A DNA stretch of 64,000 bases. It comes from JAEULH01 sp963746275. GTDB taxonomy: Bacteria; Pseudomonadota; Alphaproteobacteria; Rhodospirillales; Defluviicoccaceae. This document shows, piece by piece, positions 40,789 through 50,244 of this stretch. The stretch lies in assembly GCA_963746275.1 (NCBI GenBank), contig CAVVAX010000027.1, positions 1-64,000 on the forward strand, read 5' to 3'. Each line of letters begins with the position of its first letter. Position 1 is the first letter of the stretch. The translations under genes and the position numbers were made by a program. A model generated the notes under the pieces. The model was not told the DNA's origin. It was given only the letters and a program-made list of their open reading frames with translations, and made no database searches.

Positions 40789-42004
40789 ATGGCGCGAGAG
40801 CGGACGGCAAAGCAAGGTGGTGCTCGCCTACTCAGGCGGGCTCGATACCTCCGTGATCCTGCGCTGGCTGCGCGACGCCTACGACTGCGAGGTCGTCACC
40901 TTCACCGCCGACGTCGGCCAGGGCGAGGAACTGGAACCGGCCCGGCAGAAGGCGGAGTTGATGGGCGTGAAGCAGATCTTCGTCGAGGATCTGCGCGAGA
41001 CCTTCGTTCGCGAATACGTCTTCCCGATGCTGCGCGCCAACACCCTCTACGAGGGGACTTACCTGCTCGGCACGTCGATCGCCCGGCCGCTGATCGCCAA
41101 GCGGCAGATCGAGATCGCCGAGGCCGTCGGCGCCGATGCCGTCGCCCATGGCTCGACCGGCAAGGGGAACGATCAGGTCCGCTTCGAGCTCACCTACTAC
41201 GCGCTGAAGCCGGACATCCAGGTGATCGCGCCCTGGCGCGAATGGGACCTGGATTCGCGGGCGAAGCTGGTGGCTTATGCCCAGGCGCATCAGATCCCGG
41301 TGCCCACCGACCGACGGGGCGAGGCGCCGTATTCCATGGACGCCAACCTTCTGCACATTTCCTATGAGGGCAAGGCGCTGGAGGACCCTTGGGTCGAGCC
41401 CGGCGAGGAGATGTTCCTGCGAACCGTTTCGCCCGAGGCCGCGCCGGACCAGGCAACCGTCGTGGAGGTAGGCTACGAGGCGGGCGATCCGGTGTCTTTG
41501 GACGGGGAGGCGCTGTCGCCGGCGACGTTGCTGGAGCGGCTGAATGCGATCGCGGGGGCCAACGGCGTCGGCCGCGTGGATATGGTCGAGAACCGCTTCG
41601 TCGGCATGAAGTCGCGGGGCGTCTACGAGACCCCGGGGGGAACCGTGCTGCTCCACGCCCACCGGGCGGTCGAGAGTCTCACCCTCGACCGCGAGGCGGC
41701 GCACCTCAAGGACGAGCTCATGCCCCGCTACGCCGAGCTGATCTACAACGGCTTCTGGTTTGCGCCGGAGCGCGAGGCGCTGCAGGCGCTCATCGACCAT
41801 ACCCAGCGGGCGGTGACCGGGACGGCCCGGCTGAAGCTCTACAAGGGCAACGTCATCGTCACCGGGCGCAAGGCGCCGAAGAGCCTCTACGACCAGTCCG
41901 TCGCGACCTTCGAGGCCGACACCGTCTACGACCAGCGCGACGCCGCCGGCTTCATCAAGCTCAACGCCCTGCGGCTGCGCCTCGCCAACCGGCAGGCCAG
42001 GTAG
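40789..42004 (+). CDS. argG: Argininosuccinate synthase (frameshift near the start)
   Basis: Joins citrulline and aspartate in arginine synthesis. VVLAYSGGLDTSVILRWLRD is the ATP-binding PP-loop. HGSTGKGNDQVRFELTYYAL and the C-terminal IYNGFWFAPEREALQALIDH are diagnostic. The natural start is the ATG at 40789 (MARERTAK), but one extra C near 40813 puts it out of frame with KVVLAYSGG; without the shift the only upstream starts lie inside the preceding gene. About 404 residues when restored. The essential role makes a sequence error likely. Confidence 0.93.
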
Positions 42005-42015
42005 CTGCGCAAGGC

Positions 42016-42756
42016 TCAGGGGGCGACGTCGACAACCTCGGCGAGCAGGCGAGCGACGAAGCGCGGCACCAACTCGGTCGCCGGGCCGTAGAGCGCTTCG
42101 TCGAACAGGCTTGCGCCGGTGGATGGTTCCAAATTGAGCTCCACGGCATGCGCGTCCGTGTAGCTCTTGATGTGGCGAACAAAGCCGGCGGCTGGGTAGA
42201 CGTTGCCGGACGTGCCGACGGACATGAACAGGTCGCACGTGTCCAGCGCCGCATAGATGCGGTCGATGGCCAACGGCATCTCGCCGAACCAGACGACGTG
42301 TGGCCGCAGCCCGCCGGCGCGGTGGCACGAGGGGCACACGTCGGAGGTCGCGAGGTCGTCCAGCCAGTCGATCAGGGCATCGCAGGACTGGCATCGGACC
42401 TTCTTCAGCTCACCGTGCATGTGGATCAGGTTGCGGCTGCCGGCGCGGTCGTGCAGGTCGTCGATGTTCTGGGTGACGAGGAGCACCTCCCCGGGCCATT
42501 CGCGCTCCAGCCGGGCCAGCGCCAGGTGGGCGGCGTTGGGGACGACCGTCGGGTCGGCGAGGGCGCTGCGCCTCGCGTTGTAGAACTGGTGCACGAGCAG
42601 CGGATCGCGCACGAACGCCTCGGGCGTCGCGACGTCCTCCAGGCGAACGCGCTCCCAGATGCCGTCGGCGCAGCGGAAGGTATCCAGGCCGGACTCCTTG
42701 GAGATGCCGGCCCCGGTGAGGATGACGATATTGCGGGTGGGCAGGCTTGTGGGCAT
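42016..42756 (-). CDS. cobB: Sirtuin NAD-dependent deacylase (CobB, class III)
   Basis: Removes acyl groups from lysine using NAD. NIVILTGAGISKESGLDTFR starts the Rossmann core; QFYNARR contains the Tyr and Arg typical of class III desuccinylases; TQNIDDLHDRAG and HMHGELKKVRC hold the catalytic His. CQSC and CPSC are the zinc ligands. GTSGNVYPAAGF and NLEPS follow. Length is 246 residues. It converges on argG. Confidence 0.93.
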   Translation of the reverse strand: MPTSLPTRNIVILTGAGISKESGLDTFRCADGIWERVRLEDVATPEAFVRDPLLVHQFYNARRSALADPTVVPNAAHLALARLEREWPGEVLLVTQNIDDLHDRAGSRNLIHMHGELKKVRCQSCDALIDWLDDLATSDVCPSCHRAGGLRPHVVWFGEMPLAIDRIYAALDTCDLFMSVGTSGNVYPAAGFVRHIKSYTDAHAVELNLEPSTGASLFDEALYGPATELVPRFVARLLAEVVDVAP

Positions 42757-42818
42757 GGCCGCATCAGCACTCTCATGAATGATCGAAGAACGAGCTTGAG
42801 GCTAGGACCGTGGATGTG

Positions 42819-43356
42819 ATGATCAAGGTGTTATTCGTCTGTCTCGGGAACATATGCCGCTCGCCGGCGGCCGAGGCCAGCTTCCGCGCGCTCCTCGCGC
42901 GCCATGGGCTCGACGGCCGGATCCTGGTGGACAGCGCCGCCACCAGCAGCATGCAGATCGGCAAGGCGCCCGACCCCCGCGACCCAGGCGGTTGCTCGGC
43001 AGCGTGGCCTCGATCTCGCTGGCTTACGGGCAAGACAAGTCCAGCAGGCCGATTTCCACCGCTTCGACCACATCCTGGCAATGGACCGGGCGAACCTCAA
43101 GGACCTTCGCGCGGTCCGCCCGCCGGCCGCAACGGCGCGGATTGGCCTGTTCCTCGAGCGTGCGGAGGGTACGAGATGCGCCGACGTTGCCGATCCTTAC
43201 CTGGAGGAGGGCCTGGCGGCATTCCAGCAGATGTTCGAACGGATCGAGGCGGGCTGTTTGGGATTACTCGGCTGGCTTGGCCGCGAGCATCCGGAACTGC
43301 TCGGCGGTGCGAGGGCGAAACCGGCACCGGCAGACGCGGCGGAGCGGCGAGGGTAG
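42819..43356 (+). CDS. Low-molecular-weight protein-tyrosine phosphatase (frameshifted)
   Basis: IKVLFVCLGNICRSPAAEAS is the CX5R active-site loop at the N-terminus. An extra G near 42981 interrupts the frame after KAPDPR. After correction TQAVARQRGLDLAGLRARQV, HILAMDRANLKDLRAV and DVADPYLEEGLAAF (the DP acid loop) follow in the second frame to 43356. These proteins dephosphorylate tyrosine phosphates, often for polysaccharide kinases; no such kinase is nearby. The start is ATG 42819 or GTG 42816. The HAD gene begins three bases after the stop. Confidence 0.87.
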
Positions 43357-43358
43357 CC

Positions 43359-44012
43359 ATGCCGGAGCTCATCATTTTCGACTGCGACGGCGTCCTCGTC
43401 GACAGCGAGCCCCTCGCCGCGGCCGCTCTCGCCGCCGAGCTAGCCGATGCCGGTATCGAGACGACGGCGCAGGAGTGCCTCGATCACTTCACCGGCTTGT
43501 CCATTGAGAGCGTCATCGCCTGCATCGAGGACCGCTGGCGGCGGAGGCTTCCCGCGACCTTTCGCGACCAGTTGAAGGAGCGCGATTACGACGCCTTCCG
43601 CCGCCACCTCCGCCCGATCGAGGGCGTTGAGGCGCTGCTATCGTCGCTGACGACGCCTAAGTGCGTCGCCTCGTCCGGCTCGCTGGAGAAGCTCGGGGTG
43701 ACGCTGAACGCGACCGGGCTCATGACCCACTTCGCGCCCAATGTCTTCTCCGCCGAGCAGGTCGCGCGCGGCAAGCCGGCGCCGGATCTGTTCCTCTATG
43801 CCGCCCAGCGCATGGGCGCGCGGCCCGGCCACTGCCTCGTCGTCGAGGACAGCATCGCCGGCGTCACCGCGGCCCGCGCCGCCGGAATGGAGGTGATCGG
43901 CTATGCCGGCGGCGGCCACGCGAACGGGGGCTACGGCGAGCGGCTGAGGGCGGCGGGCGCGGAGCAGGTGGTCAGCACAATGGAGCGGCTCGCCAGAGAG
44001 TTAACGCGGTGA
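43359..44012 (+). CDS. HAD superfamily hydrolase (phosphoglycolate/beta-phosphoglucomutase-like)
   Basis: A 217-residue protein with the HAD motifs: LIIFDCDGVLVDSEPLA (motif I, DxDGxxxDSE), CVASSGSLEKL (motif II), GKPAPDLFLYAAQRMG (motif III Lys) and CLVVEDSIAGVTAARAAGM (motif IV). The cap domain is helical (subclass I). The substrate, probably a small sugar phosphate, cannot be read. It is tightly behind the low-MW phosphatase, so they are likely co-transcribed. Confidence 0.9.
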   Translation: MPELIIFDCDGVLVDSEPLAAAALAAELADAGIETTAQECLDHFTGLSIESVIACIEDRWRRRLPATFRDQLKERDYDAFRRHLRPIEGVEALLSSLTTPKCVASSGSLEKLGVTLNATGLMTHFAPNVFSAEQVARGKPAPDLFLYAAQRMGARPGHCLVVEDSIAGVTAARAAGMEVIGYAGGGHANGGYGERLRAAGAEQVVSTMERLARELTR

Positions 44013-44320
44013 GCCAGCAGCCGGCGGCATCCCGGAACACGTTGTCTCTGCGCGAGGTCAGAGCGCTGTTGATAACAAATATCACCGACCGGGGTGGAGT
44101 GATGCGCATAGTCCGCATGGGTGCGGCGCGTAAGAATCGGGCTTATGCTTTGCGATCGTTATGCTATAGTTCCTTTGTGTACTTGAGACGAAGCGGACGG
44201 AGAACTCCTGAGAGAGCTCGTTCCCCGGGGGGATGAGATAGGGGGTCGAGAGCGCGAGCTTGTCGAACGCGTCGCGCCGGCTCTCAGGATCCGGAAGCTG
44301 ACGCCGGGGGCGTCGCCTGT
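44013..44320. other. Gene-free stretch between the HAD gene and thpR
   Basis: About 300 bases with no convincing ORF. A TATAGT at 44165-44170 could be a -10 element on the + strand, but no good -35 and no downstream + gene within reach support it. Nothing else is recognised. Confidence 0.4.
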
Positions 44321-44893
44321 TCACGGGGGGTTGAGGCGGCGCCCCTCTGCGTCCGGCTCTGACAGGTCGTAATCGACCAGACGCTCGTAATGGGCGCCCT
44401 CACTGCCGAGATGGCTGCGAAACAGGGTGAACTGGCTGACCCAGACCGGGCCGATCTGCAGCCCGTTGCGCCGCTCCATATACGAGCCGATCCTGGCCGA
44501 AGCGCCGTTCCTGAAGCGGGCGAGGGTGATGTGCGGCTTGAACTTGCGCCGTTCCGCCGGCAGCCCGGCGCGGCTGACGGCGACGTCGACCTTGTCGCGG
44601 ATGCGCACGAGCAGGTCGTTCTTCTCGACGCCCGCCCAGAGCGTATGCACCTTGCCGCCGCTCTCGAAGCAGCCCACGCCGGAAATCAGCAAGGGGAACG
44701 CCGGCGAGCGAAGCCGGCCCAGCGCCTGGAACACGTCGTCGGCGGTGGCGCCATCCACCTCGCCGATGAAGCGGAGCGTGACGTGGAAGGCGGATGTGTC
44801 GACCCATCGTGCGCCCGGCAGCCCGGAACAGATCCCCTGCAACTCGTCGGTTACGTCTTCCGGAAGCGGGATGGCGACGAAGAGACGAAGCAA
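44321..44893 (-). CDS. thpR: RNA 2',3'-cyclic phosphodiesterase (ThpR/LigT)
   Basis: A 2H-family protein. LLRLFVAIPLPEDV begins the fold; HVTLRFIGEV is the first HxTx motif and HITLARFRNG the second. About 190 residues. I prefer the TTG at 44893 because GAGAGGTG lies just upstream and the protein then starts at the conserved LRLFVAI; ATGs at 44920 and 44938 in the same frame are possible. It hydrolyses 2',3'-cyclic RNA ends; its physiological role is uncertain. Confidence 0.88.
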   Translation of the reverse strand: MLRLFVAIPLPEDVTDELQGICSGLPGARWVDTSAFHVTLRFIGEVDGATADDVFQALGRLRSPAFPLLISGVGCFESGGKVHTLWAGVEKNDLLVRIRDKVDVAVSRAGLPAERRKFKPHITLARFRNGASARIGSYMERRNGLQIGPVWVSQFTLFRSHLGSEGAHYERLVDYDLSEPDAEGRRLNPP

Positions 44894-45157
44894 GGCGCAC
44901 CTCTCGGCGGCTGAACAAGCCATCAGCGGGCCGAGCATCCCGCCGCGTCGCTCAAGTCTAGGCGGTCTTGGCGGCAGATGCTATCGGTTCGCGGCCACGG
45001 TCAATGGCTCGCGTCAGCCGTCCGCTTCGACAAGTCTCTCAAGAAGCCGCACAATGCCCATTAGCCGAGGCTTGCGACCATGCGAGCAGGCTTGAAGCGG
45101 AAGTACAGGCGGCCATATAGACGTCGAGCCACCCAACCTGAGGATGAGAGGCGACAG

Positions 45158-45898
45158 ATGGCAGTGGGACCTGACAGGAGGTTCGAACTCGGCACGCGGA
45201 CGATGACCGGTGCGCAAGCGGAAGCTGCGGGCATCGACGTCGGCCTGCGCGAGTATATGCTGAGAGTTTACAATTACATGGCACTGGGCGTCGCCCTGAC
45301 CGGCGTCGTCTCCATGCTCGTTGCGGCCAATCCCGCGGTGATGCAGGCGGTCGTCGGTGGGCCGATGATCTGGGTGCTGTTCGCCGGCATCTTGGGCCTC
45401 GGCTTCTTCGCGCCGCGGGTGATGATGACCAAGAGCGTCGGCGCCGCTCAGGCTTGCTTCTGGGTCTACGCGGCCATGTGGGGCGCGCTGATCGCGCCAT
45501 ACTTCTACATGTACACCCAGGCGAGCATCGCGCGGGCGTTCTTCATCACGGCGGCCGCGTTCGCGGGCATGAGCCTGTACGGGTATACGACTAAGAAGGA
45601 CCTGACGGCGATGGGCCGGTTCCTGGTGATGGCCAGCTTCGGCATCCTCATCGCCCTGGTGGTCAACATCTTCCTGCAGTCGTCCGGCCTGCACCTGGCG
45701 ATGTCGATCATCGTGCCGGTGGTCTTCGCCGGGCTGACCGCCTACGAGACCCAGCAGATCAAGTCCTGGTACTACGAGTTGGATGCGGCTGACGTCTCGC
45801 ACCGCAAGGGCATTTTCGGCGCGTTCATGCTCTACGGCAGCTTCGTCACCATGTTCATCTGGATCCTGCAACTCTTCGGCGTGGCACGCAGCGAGTAG
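45158..45898 (+). CDS. Bax inhibitor-1/YccA family membrane protein
   Basis: A 246-residue protein with seven membrane segments. YMLRVYNYMALGVALTGVVS near the start, GFFAPRVMMTKSVGAAQACF in the middle and YYELDAADVSHRKGIFGAFM near the end are typical. Bacterial members such as YbhL and YccA modulate FtsH or conduct ions. The ATG at 45158 has GAGAGG upstream. It ends at a strong terminator. Confidence 0.92.
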   Translation: MAVGPDRRFELGTRTMTGAQAEAAGIDVGLREYMLRVYNYMALGVALTGVVSMLVAANPAVMQAVVGGPMIWVLFAGILGLGFFAPRVMMTKSVGAAQACFWVYAAMWGALIAPYFYMYTQASIARAFFITAAAFAGMSLYGYTTKKDLTAMGRFLVMASFGILIALVVNIFLQSSGLHLAMSIIVPVVFAGLTAYETQQIKSWYYELDAADVSHRKGIFGAFMLYGSFVTMFIWILQLFGVARSE

Positions 45899-45930
45899 CT
45901 CGTCCTGCCGTCGCCCCGCCAGGTGCGGCC

Positions 45931-45965
45931 AAAACCCCCGGAAGCCCTGCTTCCGGGGGTTTTTC
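45931..45965. terminator. Bidirectional intrinsic terminator
   Basis: AAAACCCCCGGAAG and CTTCCGGGGGTTTT form a perfect 14-base stem with a 5-base loop, flanked by a T-run on each strand. It serves both the Bax-inhibitor-1 gene and the convergent AhpD-like gene. Confidence 0.95.
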
Positions 45966-45966
45966 G

Positions 45967-46317
45967 TCAGGCCGGCGCGCTGAGCTGCTCGAAGGCGTCG
46001 ACGGCATAGGCGCCGTAGACGGTAGAGGGGCCGCCCCCCATCATGATCGCGACGCCGATCATGTCCATGAACTCCTGGCGGCTGGCGCCAGCCCTGATCG
46101 CGCCGCGGGTATGGAAGCCGATACAGCCGTCGCAGCGAAGGGCGATGGAGATGGCGCAGGCGATCAACTCCTTCATCTTTGGATCCAGCGCCCCGTCAGC
46201 CTTGGCACTGTCGGCCAAGCTGCCGAAGCCACGCATCGGGCCGGGGATGTCGCGGTGCATCGTCCGCAACGTCTTCGTCAGGTGGCTTACGATCTCGGTG
46301 TAGTCCTTGTCGCTCAT
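45967..46317 (-). CDS. Carboxymuconolactone decarboxylase family (AhpD-like) protein
   Basis: A 116-residue helical protein. KMKELIACAISIALRCDGCI followed by FHTRGAIRAGASRQEF contains CxxC-x3-H, the AhpD-type redox site. Such proteins reduce peroxiredoxin partners or act as alkylhydroperoxidases; the partner here is unknown. The start is ATG 46317, with a TTG one codon earlier. It shares the terminator with the Bax-inhibitor-1 gene. Confidence 0.88.
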   Translation of the reverse strand: MSDKDYTEIVSHLTKTLRTMHRDIPGPMRGFGSLADSAKADGALDPKMKELIACAISIALRCDGCIGFHTRGAIRAGASRQEFMDMIGVAIMMGGGPSTVYGAYAVDAFEQLSAPA

Positions 46318-46465
46318 CAACGCCCTCCTCAGGCGGCCCGGCCGTTAAAGCCGCGTAGCTTATATTAGCTGAAGCTGATTTGTATAGGACTCAGCTACCG
46401 GGGTGCGGGGGCGCGCGGCCTCACTTTGTCTTGCCTGCGGCTCTTCTTTGCGAGCAAAATCCCTA

Positions 46466-46493
46466 CGCCCTGGCCGCGGCCGCGGCCAGGGCG
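46466..46493. repeat. Perfect 28-base palindrome upstream of pgi
   Basis: CGCCCTGGCCGCGG is followed directly by its reverse complement CCGCGGCCAGGGCG. With no spacer it is either a dyad binding site or a strong GC hairpin in the pgi leader, 44 bases before the start codon. Confidence 0.85.
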
Positions 46494-46536
46494 AAAGTAG
46501 AACATAGAAACGGAATGCCGGAGCAAAGGGACCGAA

Positions 46537-48183
46537 ATGCCGTCCGACACTATCCAATCCGCTTGGAAAGCGCTCGAAGATCATCGTGCGGCGTTGTCCG
46601 CCGTCACTATGCGCCATCTATTTCGGGACGATCCGAGCCGGTTTAGCCAATTTTCGAAGACGGCGGGTAACGTGCTGCTCGATTACTCGAAGAACTTGAT
46701 TACGAAAGAAACACTCGGACTGCTTCTCGACCTTGCCCGGGCTGCCGCCGTTGAGGACTGGCGCGAGCGCATGTTCTCGGGCGAGAGGATCAACACCACG
46801 GAAGGGAGGGCGGTTCTTCACGTCGCCCTGCGCAATGCCCTCGACCGGCCGATCCGAGTGGATGGGAAGGACGTGATGCCGGAGGTGGGCCGGGTGCTGG
46901 AGCAGATGCGAGCGTTCTCGACCGCGGTGCGCGACGGCTCGTGGAAGGGGCACACCGGCGCACGGATCAGCGACGTCGTCAACATCGGCATCGGCGGCTC
47001 CGACCTCGGCCCGGTGATGGTGACCGAGGCTCTCAAGCCCTACCAGCAGGCTGGCCTCGGCGTGCACTTCGTTTCCAACGTCGACGGAACCCACATCGCC
47101 GAGACGTTGCGCGGCCTCAACCCGGAGACGACGCTGTTCATCGTCGCTTCCAAGACCTTTACGACGCAGGAGACCATCGCCAACGCGAAGACGGCGCGCT
47201 CATGGCTGGTCGAGGCCCTCGGCGAGGCCGCCGTGGCGAAACACTTCGTTGCGCTTTCGACCAACGCCAAGGCCGTCTCCGAGTTCGGCATCGACGTCGC
47301 CAACATGTTCGAGTTCTGGGATTGGGTCGGCGGCCGCTACTCGCTGTGGTCGGCGATCGGGCTGCCGATCGCGGTCGCCATCGGCATGGACCGGTTCGAG
47401 GAGCTCCTTGCCGGCGGCCGGGCCATGGACGAGCACTTCCGGACGACCCCGCTGGAGGCGAACCTGCCGGTGCTGATGGCGATGATCGGCATCTGGAACT
47501 CGGACCTGCTTGGCGCCGAGGCCTACGCCGTCCTCCCTTACGACCAGTATCTCCACCGCCTGCCCGCGTACCTGCAACAGGCGGACATGGAGAGCAACGG
47601 CAAGTCGGTGAGCAGGGACGGCCGGCCGGTCGATCATGCGACGGGGCCGGTGCTGTTCGGTGAGCCAGGGACCAACGGCCAGCATTCCTTCTACCAGCTC
47701 CTGCACCAGGGCACCCGGCTTGTGGCCTGCGACTTCCTCGCGCCGGCGAACAGCCACAACCCCATCGGCGACCACCACCGCCTGCTGCTCTCCAACTTCT
47801 TCGCCCAGACCGAGGCGCTGATGCGGGGCAAGACGGCGGACGAGGCGCGGGCCGAGCTCGAAGGGGAGGGGCGGTCCGCGGAGGAGGTCGCGTTCCTTTC
47901 GCCGCACAAGGTGTTTCCCGGCAACCGGCCGACGAACTCGATCCTGTTTCCGATACTGGACCCCTTCACCCTCGGGATGCTGATCGCGCTCTACGAGCAC
48001 AAGATCTTCGTCCAAGGCATCGTCTGGCAGATCAACTCCTTCGACCAATGGGGCGTCGAGCTCGGCAAGCAGTTGGCCAAGACCATCCTTCCGGAGTTGG
48101 AGACGGAGGCGCCGGTCGAAAGCCACGACGCCTCCACAAACGGACTGATCAACGCCTACAAGGAGATGCGACAGCGGGCATAA
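46537..48183 (+). CDS. pgi: Glucose-6-phosphate isomerase
   Basis: Interconverts glucose-6-phosphate and fructose-6-phosphate. VNIGIGGSDLGPVMVTEALK and FVSNVDGTHIAETLRGL, then SKTFTTQETIANA, FWDWVGGRYSLWSAIGLPIA (active-site signature) and GVELGKQLAKTILPEL appear in order. Length is 548 residues. The stop overlaps the mutL ATG by one base (TAATG), so the two genes are coupled, as in many Alphaproteobacteria. Confidence 0.97.
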   Translation: MPSDTIQSAWKALEDHRAALSAVTMRHLFRDDPSRFSQFSKTAGNVLLDYSKNLITKETLGLLLDLARAAAVEDWRERMFSGERINTTEGRAVLHVALRNALDRPIRVDGKDVMPEVGRVLEQMRAFSTAVRDGSWKGHTGARISDVVNIGIGGSDLGPVMVTEALKPYQQAGLGVHFVSNVDGTHIAETLRGLNPETTLFIVASKTFTTQETIANAKTARSWLVEALGEAAVAKHFVALSTNAKAVSEFGIDVANMFEFWDWVGGRYSLWSAIGLPIAVAIGMDRFEELLAGGRAMDEHFRTTPLEANLPVLMAMIGIWNSDLLGAEAYAVLPYDQYLHRLPAYLQQADMESNGKSVSRDGRPVDHATGPVLFGEPGTNGQHSFYQLLHQGTRLVACDFLAPANSHNPIGDHHRLLLSNFFAQTEALMRGKTADEARAELEGEGRSAEEVAFLSPHKVFPGNRPTNSILFPILDPFTLGMLIALYEHKIFVQGIVWQINSFDQWGVELGKQLAKTILPELETEAPVESHDASTNGLINAYKEMRQRA

Positions 48184-50003
48184 TGATCGTCCGCAGGCTT
48201 CCGGACGCGGTCGTCAACAGGATCGCCGCCGGCGAGGTGGTCGAGCGGCCGGCTTCGGTCGTCAAGGAACTGGTCGAAAACAGCATCGACGCCGGCGCGA
48301 CCTTGATTCAGGTGCTGATTCGCGACGGCGGCCGGGCGCTGATTTCGGTCAGCGACGATGGCTGCGGCATGGCGCGCGAAGATCTGTGGCTCGCGGTCGA
48401 CCGCCATGCGACATCCAAGCTTCCGGGAGAGACCCTCGACGACATCCGCTCCTTCGGCTTTCGCGGCGAGGCGTTGCCGTCGATCGCCGCCGTCTCAAGG
48501 CTCTCGATCGCGACGCGGCGGAAGGGCGACGAGGCGGCGTGGTCGCTGGAGGTGACGGCCGGGCGGAAGGCGGACCCCGTTCCGGTCGCGCAGGCGGCCG
48601 GCACCCGCGTCGAGGCGCGGGACCTGTTCTTCGCCACCCCGGCGCGGCTGAAGTTCCTCAAGTCGCAAGCCACCGAGATCGGCCACGCCGTCGAGGCCGT
48701 GCAGCGGCTGGCGATGGCGCATCCGGGGATCGGCTTCGTCGTCACCGACGGGAGCCGGCGATTGCTGAGCATTCCGGGCGACGGCGGCGATGTGGCGGCT
48801 GCGCGGCTCTCCAGGCTGGAGCGCGTCTTCGGCATGGACTTCGCCCGCTCCGCCGTCGCCGTCGGCGGCGAACGCGAAGGCGCCCTGGTCAGCGGCTTCG
48901 CCGGCCTGCCGACGCTGAACCGTCGTCTCGCTTCGATGCAGTTCCTGTTTGTCAACGGCAGGCCGGTCCGCGACCGGCTGCTCTACGGCGCGATCCGCGC
49001 CGCCTACCAGGGCCTGCTGCCGTCCGATCGCCACGCCGTAGCGGCGGTTTTCCTCGACGTTCCGGCCAGCGAGGTCGACGTCAACGTGCATCCGATGAAG
49101 ACAGAGGTGCGCTTTCGCGATGCCGGGCTCGTCCGTGGGCTCATCGTCTCGGCGCTGCGCCATGCCCTGGCCGAGGGCGGGCATCGGACCGCCGTCACCT
49201 CCGAGTTCACCGCTGCTGCCGCGTCTGGCGGCGCGAGGTCCGGCCGCGGTTGGTTGGGGCCTCTGGCGGCAAGACCGCCGACTGCGGCACGCTCGTTCCC
49301 GGGGCTTGGCGAAGGACCACGAGCCTTCGGCTTCGACCTGCCGTCCAGTGCAGACGCGCCCGTGCAGGCGCAGTCGGCAGAGGAGATGCGGGGAGCGGAG
49401 GCGGGGCGGGGGACAGGCGCGGAGTGGCCGCTTGGCGTGGCGCGCGCGCAGGTGCATGCGACCTACATCGTCGCCGAGACGGCGGATGGCGTGGTCATCG
49501 TCGACCAGCACGCAGCGCACGAGCGGCTGACCCAGGAGCGGCTAAAGCGGGCCTTGGCCGAGAACTCTCTGGCGCGGCAGGGGCTGCTCATCCCCGAGAT
49601 CGTCGAACTGGACGAGGGGCGCGTGGCCGCGCTCGTGGCGCGGGCGGACGAACTTGCAGTGCTGGGGCTCGTCGTCGAAGCGTTTGGTCATGACGCCGTC
49701 GTCGTCCGTGAGGTGCCGGCGCTGCTCGGTGGCGCGGAGGTGGGGGCGCTGGTCCGCGACCTAGCCGACGAGATGGCGGGCGACGACCTGGCGCTATCGC
49801 TGCAGGAGCGGCTGGACAAGGTGATCGCGACGATCGCCTGCCATCACAGCGTGCGCGCCGGCCGCCTGCTGACGGGCCAGGAGATGAATGCTTTGCTCCG
49901 GGAAATGGAGCGCACAGCCCATTCCGGCCAGTGCAGCCACGGCCGGCCGACGTACGTCGAGCTTAAGCTCTCCGATATCGAGAGGCTGTTCGGCCGGCGT
50001 TGA
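48183..50003 (+). CDS. mutL: DNA mismatch repair protein MutL
   Basis: 606 residues. The N-terminal GHKL ATPase shows NRIAAGEVVERPASVVKELV, NSIDAGA, DDGCGM and SFGFRGEALPSI. The C-terminal domain contains DQHAAHERLTQE, the DQHA-x2-E-x4-E endonuclease motif, and QCSHGRPTYVEL, a CPHGRP-like zinc site. It is therefore a nicking MutL, as expected for a species using strand discrimination without MutH. A Pro/Ala-rich linker separates the domains (about residues 330-415). Confidence 0.96.
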   Translation: MIVRRLPDAVVNRIAAGEVVERPASVVKELVENSIDAGATLIQVLIRDGGRALISVSDDGCGMAREDLWLAVDRHATSKLPGETLDDIRSFGFRGEALPSIAAVSRLSIATRRKGDEAAWSLEVTAGRKADPVPVAQAAGTRVEARDLFFATPARLKFLKSQATEIGHAVEAVQRLAMAHPGIGFVVTDGSRRLLSIPGDGGDVAAARLSRLERVFGMDFARSAVAVGGEREGALVSGFAGLPTLNRRLASMQFLFVNGRPVRDRLLYGAIRAAYQGLLPSDRHAVAAVFLDVPASEVDVNVHPMKTEVRFRDAGLVRGLIVSALRHALAEGGHRTAVTSEFTAAAASGGARSGRGWLGPLAARPPTAARSFPGLGEGPRAFGFDLPSSADAPVQAQSAEEMRGAEAGRGTGAEWPLGVARAQVHATYIVAETADGVVIVDQHAAHERLTQERLKRALAENSLARQGLLIPEIVELDEGRVAALVARADELAVLGLVVEAFGHDAVVVREVPALLGGAEVGALVRDLADEMAGDDLALSLQERLDKVIATIACHHSVRAGRLLTGQEMNALLREMERTAHSGQCSHGRPTYVELKLSDIERLFGRR

Positions 50004-50244
50004 CGCTTCATCCCGATCTCGTCGGGACGATCTCGGGGTGCCAGGAGGAAAAAGGGGAGAAGGGCCGCGATACCTCATCCGAGGCTACAAAGGAGCAATG
50101 CCTGTTGTTATAGCAGATGCCCGGTCCGCCGGAAGTGATGGCCGTCACATCCCGCCGCTCGCATGCCTGTTAACATGGCGATCTACTTGACGGAGCGGCC
50201 CGTGCTTGGCCCACGTCCGCGATGAACCGCAAACCGTGGAGGCC

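Noticed and set aside
44082..44324. Possible 80-residue protein on the minus strand
   Set aside because: No family, no ribosome site, and unusual composition.
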